From JBBRNH01 sp038230415 (GTDB lineage Bacteria > Bacteroidota > Bacteroidia > Cytophagales > Spirosomataceae), in assembly GCA_038230415.1 (NCBI GenBank), contig JBBRNH010000100.1, positions 1 to 17,864 on the forward strand: DNA of 17,864 nt, written 5' to 3'. Below the pieces are notes generated by a model. That model saw only the letters and a list, made by a program, of their open reading frames with translations, made no database searches and had not been told where the DNA came from. A program made the position numbers and the translations under genes. Shown piece after piece: positions 15,757 through 17,864 of the stretch (position 1 is its first letter; every line of letters starts with the position of its first letter).

Positions 15757-15764
15757 CAAAGGTA
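15757..15764 (-). promoter_or_regulatory. Bacteroidota -7 promoter element of the Kelch operon
   Basis: The minus strand reads TACCTTTG, an exact match to TAnnTTTG with the common TACCTTTG form, 23 nt before the Kelch ATG. It lies between the terminator of the upstream pair and the start of the operon, where a promoter is expected. A -33 TTTG was not found. Confidence 0.55.
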
Positions 15765-15808
15765 CTCCGAAAATGATTTGATTGGGTTACGTTATCGCAC
15801 TGACAACG

Positions 15809-15835
15809 AAAAACCGGGTAGCAGGTGCTACCCGG
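15809..15835 (-). terminator. Intrinsic terminator after the SRPBCC gene
   Basis: A perfect 9-bp GC-rich stem (ccgggtagc / gctacccgg, 4-nt loop) is followed on the minus strand by TTTTT. It lies 20 nt after the SRPBCC stop codon and separates this pair from the Kelch operon. Confidence 0.85.
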
Positions 15836-15855
15836 TCAGGGAGGTTTAATGTTTT

Positions 15856-16296
15856 TTAAGAAAACATCCGCCGGTAAATCGGCTTCCGATACGCGAACTG
15901 CACCCACAACAAAGGCCAGAATAAGAAATCGGTCAGGCGGGTGGGCGTGCGGAAGGTTATCTCGTCGGCCACAAGGGTGCCACCCGTTTTGGGGTCGGCA
16001 ATCAGGCGATGGCGGTGGTGCCAGTGAGCCAAAAAAAACGGGAGTTGAGTGCCTTCATCCACAAAGAAAATCTCGGTGGCAAGGGTCTGTTGGTCAATAA
16101 TCTGACTGACCCAATCCTGCTTGAAAATCAGGAAGTTAAGCCGAAGAATAACCACATCGTTTTTCAGACAGCCATCGAACCGAACCACCTCAACGGGCGG
16201 AAACGGCGGACTGAGTTTGTCAAACAACGCCCGGTCGAAACCGGCCCAAACCTGGGCCATCGGTTGCCGGACGGACGTGCGGAGGGTTAATTTCAT
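15856..16296 (-). CDS. SRPBCC-fold ligand-binding protein
   Basis: A 146-residue protein with the pattern of the START/SRPBCC superfamily, whose members bind lipids, polyketides or other hydrophobic ligands in a deep cavity. It begins LTLRTSVRQPMAQVWAGFDR, has the central strand-rich part with HWHHRHRLI (92-100) and a GTLVADEITFRTP strand, and ends in the long helix with WPLLWVQFAYRKPIYRRMF. No signal peptide. It shares an ATGA overlap with the FAD oxidoreductase gene before it, so the two are translated together and probably act in one process, perhaps with a hydrophobic substrate. Specific ligand unknown. Confidence 0.82.
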   Translation of the reverse strand: MKLTLRTSVRQPMAQVWAGFDRALFDKLSPPFPPVEVVRFDGCLKNDVVILRLNFLIFKQDWVSQIIDQQTLATEIFFVDEGTQLPFFLAHWHHRHRLIADPKTGGTLVADEITFRTPTRLTDFLFWPLLWVQFAYRKPIYRRMFS

Positions 16297-17261
16297 ACCT
16301 GATTTGCCATTGCCAGCCCCGACACAAACGCGCCTTCTACATTTCCCATCCCGAAACCATCACCACCGAGCAGCAACGGAAACGGCCCCGACACGGCCAG
16401 AAACGGCTCCGGGTGCCGCACATCGGCTAAGCTATACCGCCACCGATGCCCCTGCACCGATACCACACTGTCGGCAGGAATCCAGTCGGCCAACTGTCCG
16501 ATCAATTCACGAGACAATGCGGCCAACTCTGAATCGAACCGGGCTGCGCTGAACGCGGCACTGGCATGAATCGTAACCGACGGCTGACCGGGCGAGATGC
16601 CCTTCTGCGTGTTGTCGGCCACCCACGATACGGGGCTATCGTCGCCAAACCGAAACGCGCCCGGTGCCGGTATCGGGCTTGGCGCATTTAGCAGAACCAT
16701 TACGGCGATACACGGCTGATAATGAATGGCTTGCAGGGCAGTTTCGTCGGCGGTAGTAAGCGCGAACTGACTGTCGTGCAGCAGCGATAGAACCTGCGGG
16801 GCGGGCAACGTACAAATCACGCGGTCGGCGGTGTAGGTTTGGTCGGCTTCGGTCAGGGCAAGGCACCCACCCGTTGGGTTGGTTTGGAGTTTCACCACGC
16901 GCTCATGTTGCCGGATGGTCAGGTCGCGGGCTGCGTATTTGGCGATTCCGTTCATGCCCTGCGTACCGATATACCGGGGGTGCCGACTGCCAAACGGATT
17001 GGTTTCGCCGGTAGCAACGCGCCACTCAGCCACCACGCCTTCCTGAATCATTTCCTGAACAAATTGCTGAAAATCAGGCGTTCGGGCCGAAAAATACTGC
17101 GCTCCGTGATCGGCGCGGGCGTGTTCGATGCGCCGGGTAGCTAACCGACCGCCCACGCCCCGGCCTTTGTCGAGGATAATCACGGTCTGGCCGCGCTGGG
17201 TGAGTTGGCGGGCAGCGGTGAGTCCGGCCAGCCCCGCCCCGATAATCAATGTAGTGGGCAT
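16293..17261 (-). CDS. FAD-dependent oxidoreductase, renalase/amine-oxidase-like
   Basis: A 322-residue flavoprotein of the NAD(P)/FAD-dependent amine-oxidase group resembling bacterial renalase-like proteins. The Rossmann motif GAGLAG (8-13) stands at the N-terminus, followed by the second FAD-contact DKGRGVGGRLATRR (31-44) and HGAQYFSAR (52-60), a mid-protein VICTLPAPQV strand, and the closing flavin motif LLLGGDGFGMGNVEGAF near the C-terminus. The ATG at 17261 is used; upstream only a GTG five codons earlier is in frame. It is cytoplasmic by sequence. Its stop overlaps the start of the SRPBCC gene (ATGA). It may oxidise an amine, a carotenoid-like lipid or a nicotinamide derivative; sequence alone does not decide. 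Confidence 0.9.
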   Translation of the reverse strand: MPTTLIIGAGLAGLTAARQLTQRGQTVIILDKGRGVGGRLATRRIEHARADHGAQYFSARTPDFQQFVQEMIQEGVVAEWRVATGETNPFGSRHPRYIGTQGMNGIAKYAARDLTIRQHERVVKLQTNPTGGCLALTEADQTYTADRVICTLPAPQVLSLLHDSQFALTTADETALQAIHYQPCIAVMVLLNAPSPIPAPGAFRFGDDSPVSWVADNTQKGISPGQPSVTIHASAAFSAARFDSELAALSRELIGQLADWIPADSVVSVQGHRWRYSLADVRHPEPFLAVSGPFPLLLGGDGFGMGNVEGAFVSGLAMANQV

Positions 17262-17302
17262 AGTGGGTAGAACCACCCAACAGCCCGGTTTGTTGACGTG
17301 CT

Positions 17303-17864
17303 ATGCGTCCAATTTCGCCCCGCCGGTGGTTTTTTTCGTTCCTGATTGCCCTGCCCATCGCCTACGTGTGGTTGTTTTTACCCCTGCTGCGTTGTCAGTT
17401 GGTCGGTATGAATCCGGCGTTTCGGGCGGTGCCAACATCATTGGGGACCGTTTTTGTGAGCCACGACACGCCCGCCCGTCAGCAGCAGCAACTCCTGAAA
17501 AACTTACAGCAGGCCGACAACCGCCTGAAAACGTTCTGGTTAGTGCCGCAAAAAGCCCATCGGCAGGGCCGCGCCACGCTGGTTTATTGCCACACCGACG
17601 CGCAGTATGGCCGCTATTGCGGTGGGGGCGAAGCCTCGGCGGGATGCAGCCTCGGCACACCCTGGGGGCAGTCGTTTTTGGTGGTGGGGCGGCAGGGTAA
17701 CACCACCGACGTGCTGGCCCACGAACTCTGCCACGACGAATTACTCGCCCGGTTGGGCTGGTGGCGGGTGCAACGGCAGATTCCGCAGTGGTTTAACGAA
17801 GGGCTGGCCCTGATGGTCGATTACCGATTCACCAACCCCACGCCCGACAGCCTGCAACGCGCCA
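17303..17864 (+). CDS. Partial membrane-anchored HExxH metallopeptidase-like protein
   Basis: An open frame of 187 codons from an ATG at 17303 runs off the right edge. A hydrophobic N-terminus (about 9-28) follows a basic start (MRPISPRRW), so the protein is anchored in or exported across the membrane. The zinc motif HELCH (H140, E141, H144) is followed 22 residues later by E166 in QWFNEGLALMVDY, a gluzincin-type third ligand, so a zinc-peptidase fold is likely. Cysteines at 96, 106 and 115 hint at disulphides. It is divergent from the oxidoreductase gene across 41 bp. The C-terminal part is missing, and the family could not be named. Confidence 0.85.
   Translation, partial: MRPISPRRWFFSFLIALPIAYVWLFLPLLRCQLVGMNPAFRAVPTSLGTVFVSHDTPARQQQQLLKNLQQADNRLKTFWLVPQKAHRQGRATLVYCHTDAQYGRYCGGGEASAGCSLGTPWGQSFLVVGRQGNTTDVLAHELCHDELLARLGWWRVQRQIPQWFNEGLALMVDYRFTNPTPDSLQRA

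Overview
The window comes from a member of the Bacteroidota, most likely the order Cytophagales (Spirosoma/Rudanella-like). The evidence is a secreted protein with a type IX secretion (T9SS) C-terminal sorting domain, lipoproteins of Bacteroidota-restricted families (DUF4270, DUF4907), promoter -7 elements of the TAnnTTTG type instead of sigma70 boxes, and few Shine-Dalgarno sequences. Base composition is moderately GC-rich. This placement is inferred from the sequence alone. No rRNA, tRNA, CRISPR array or insertion sequence was recognised.

Layout. (1) 1-982, minus strand: the start of a gene leaving the left edge (possibly glycosidase-like) behind a Uma2-family nuclease-fold gene with its own -7 promoter element. 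(2) 1124-8521, minus strand: a surface-polysaccharide cluster. In transcription order it holds a WaaE-like family 2 glycosyltransferase, a WcaF-like O-acetyltransferase, a WcaE-like glycosyltransferase (GTGA overlap with the previous gene), a WecA/TagO-type undecaprenyl-phosphate sugar-1-phosphate transferase, a membrane-anchored alpha/beta hydrolase followed by a strong terminator, a GtrB/DPM1-like polyprenyl-phosphate glycosyltransferase, and an AlgI-like MBOAT O-acyltransferase. (3) 8699-12917, plus strand, divergent: a large secreted SGNH/sialate-O-acetylesterase-like enzyme with six FN3 modules (five in a 279-bp tandem repeat) and a T9SS tail, followed by a formyltransferase-fold gene. 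(4) 13048-15733, minus strand: a compact operon of a Kelch-repeat lipoprotein, a DUF4907 membrane protein and a DUF4270 lipoprotein, with a clear TACCTTTG promoter element. (5) 15856-17261, minus strand: a FAD-dependent oxidoreductase and an SRPBCC-fold protein joined by an ATGA overlap and closed by a near-perfect hairpin terminator. (6) 17303 to the right edge, plus strand: a membrane-anchored HExxH metallopeptidase-like protein, incomplete.

How it fits together. Region 2 looks like the lipid-linked stage of a polysaccharide or glycan: a WecA-type enzyme primes undecaprenyl phosphate, glycosyltransferases extend it, and two unrelated acyltransferases (cytoplasmic WcaF-like, membrane MBOAT) decorate it. 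The divergent secreted esterase could remove such acyl groups outside the cell, which would give a write/erase pair on one locus; this is inference. No flippase, polymerase or export gene is visible in the window. The least understood unit is the Kelch-DUF4907-DUF4270 operon, which looks like a cell-envelope complex of unknown function and is the best candidate for an undescribed system here.
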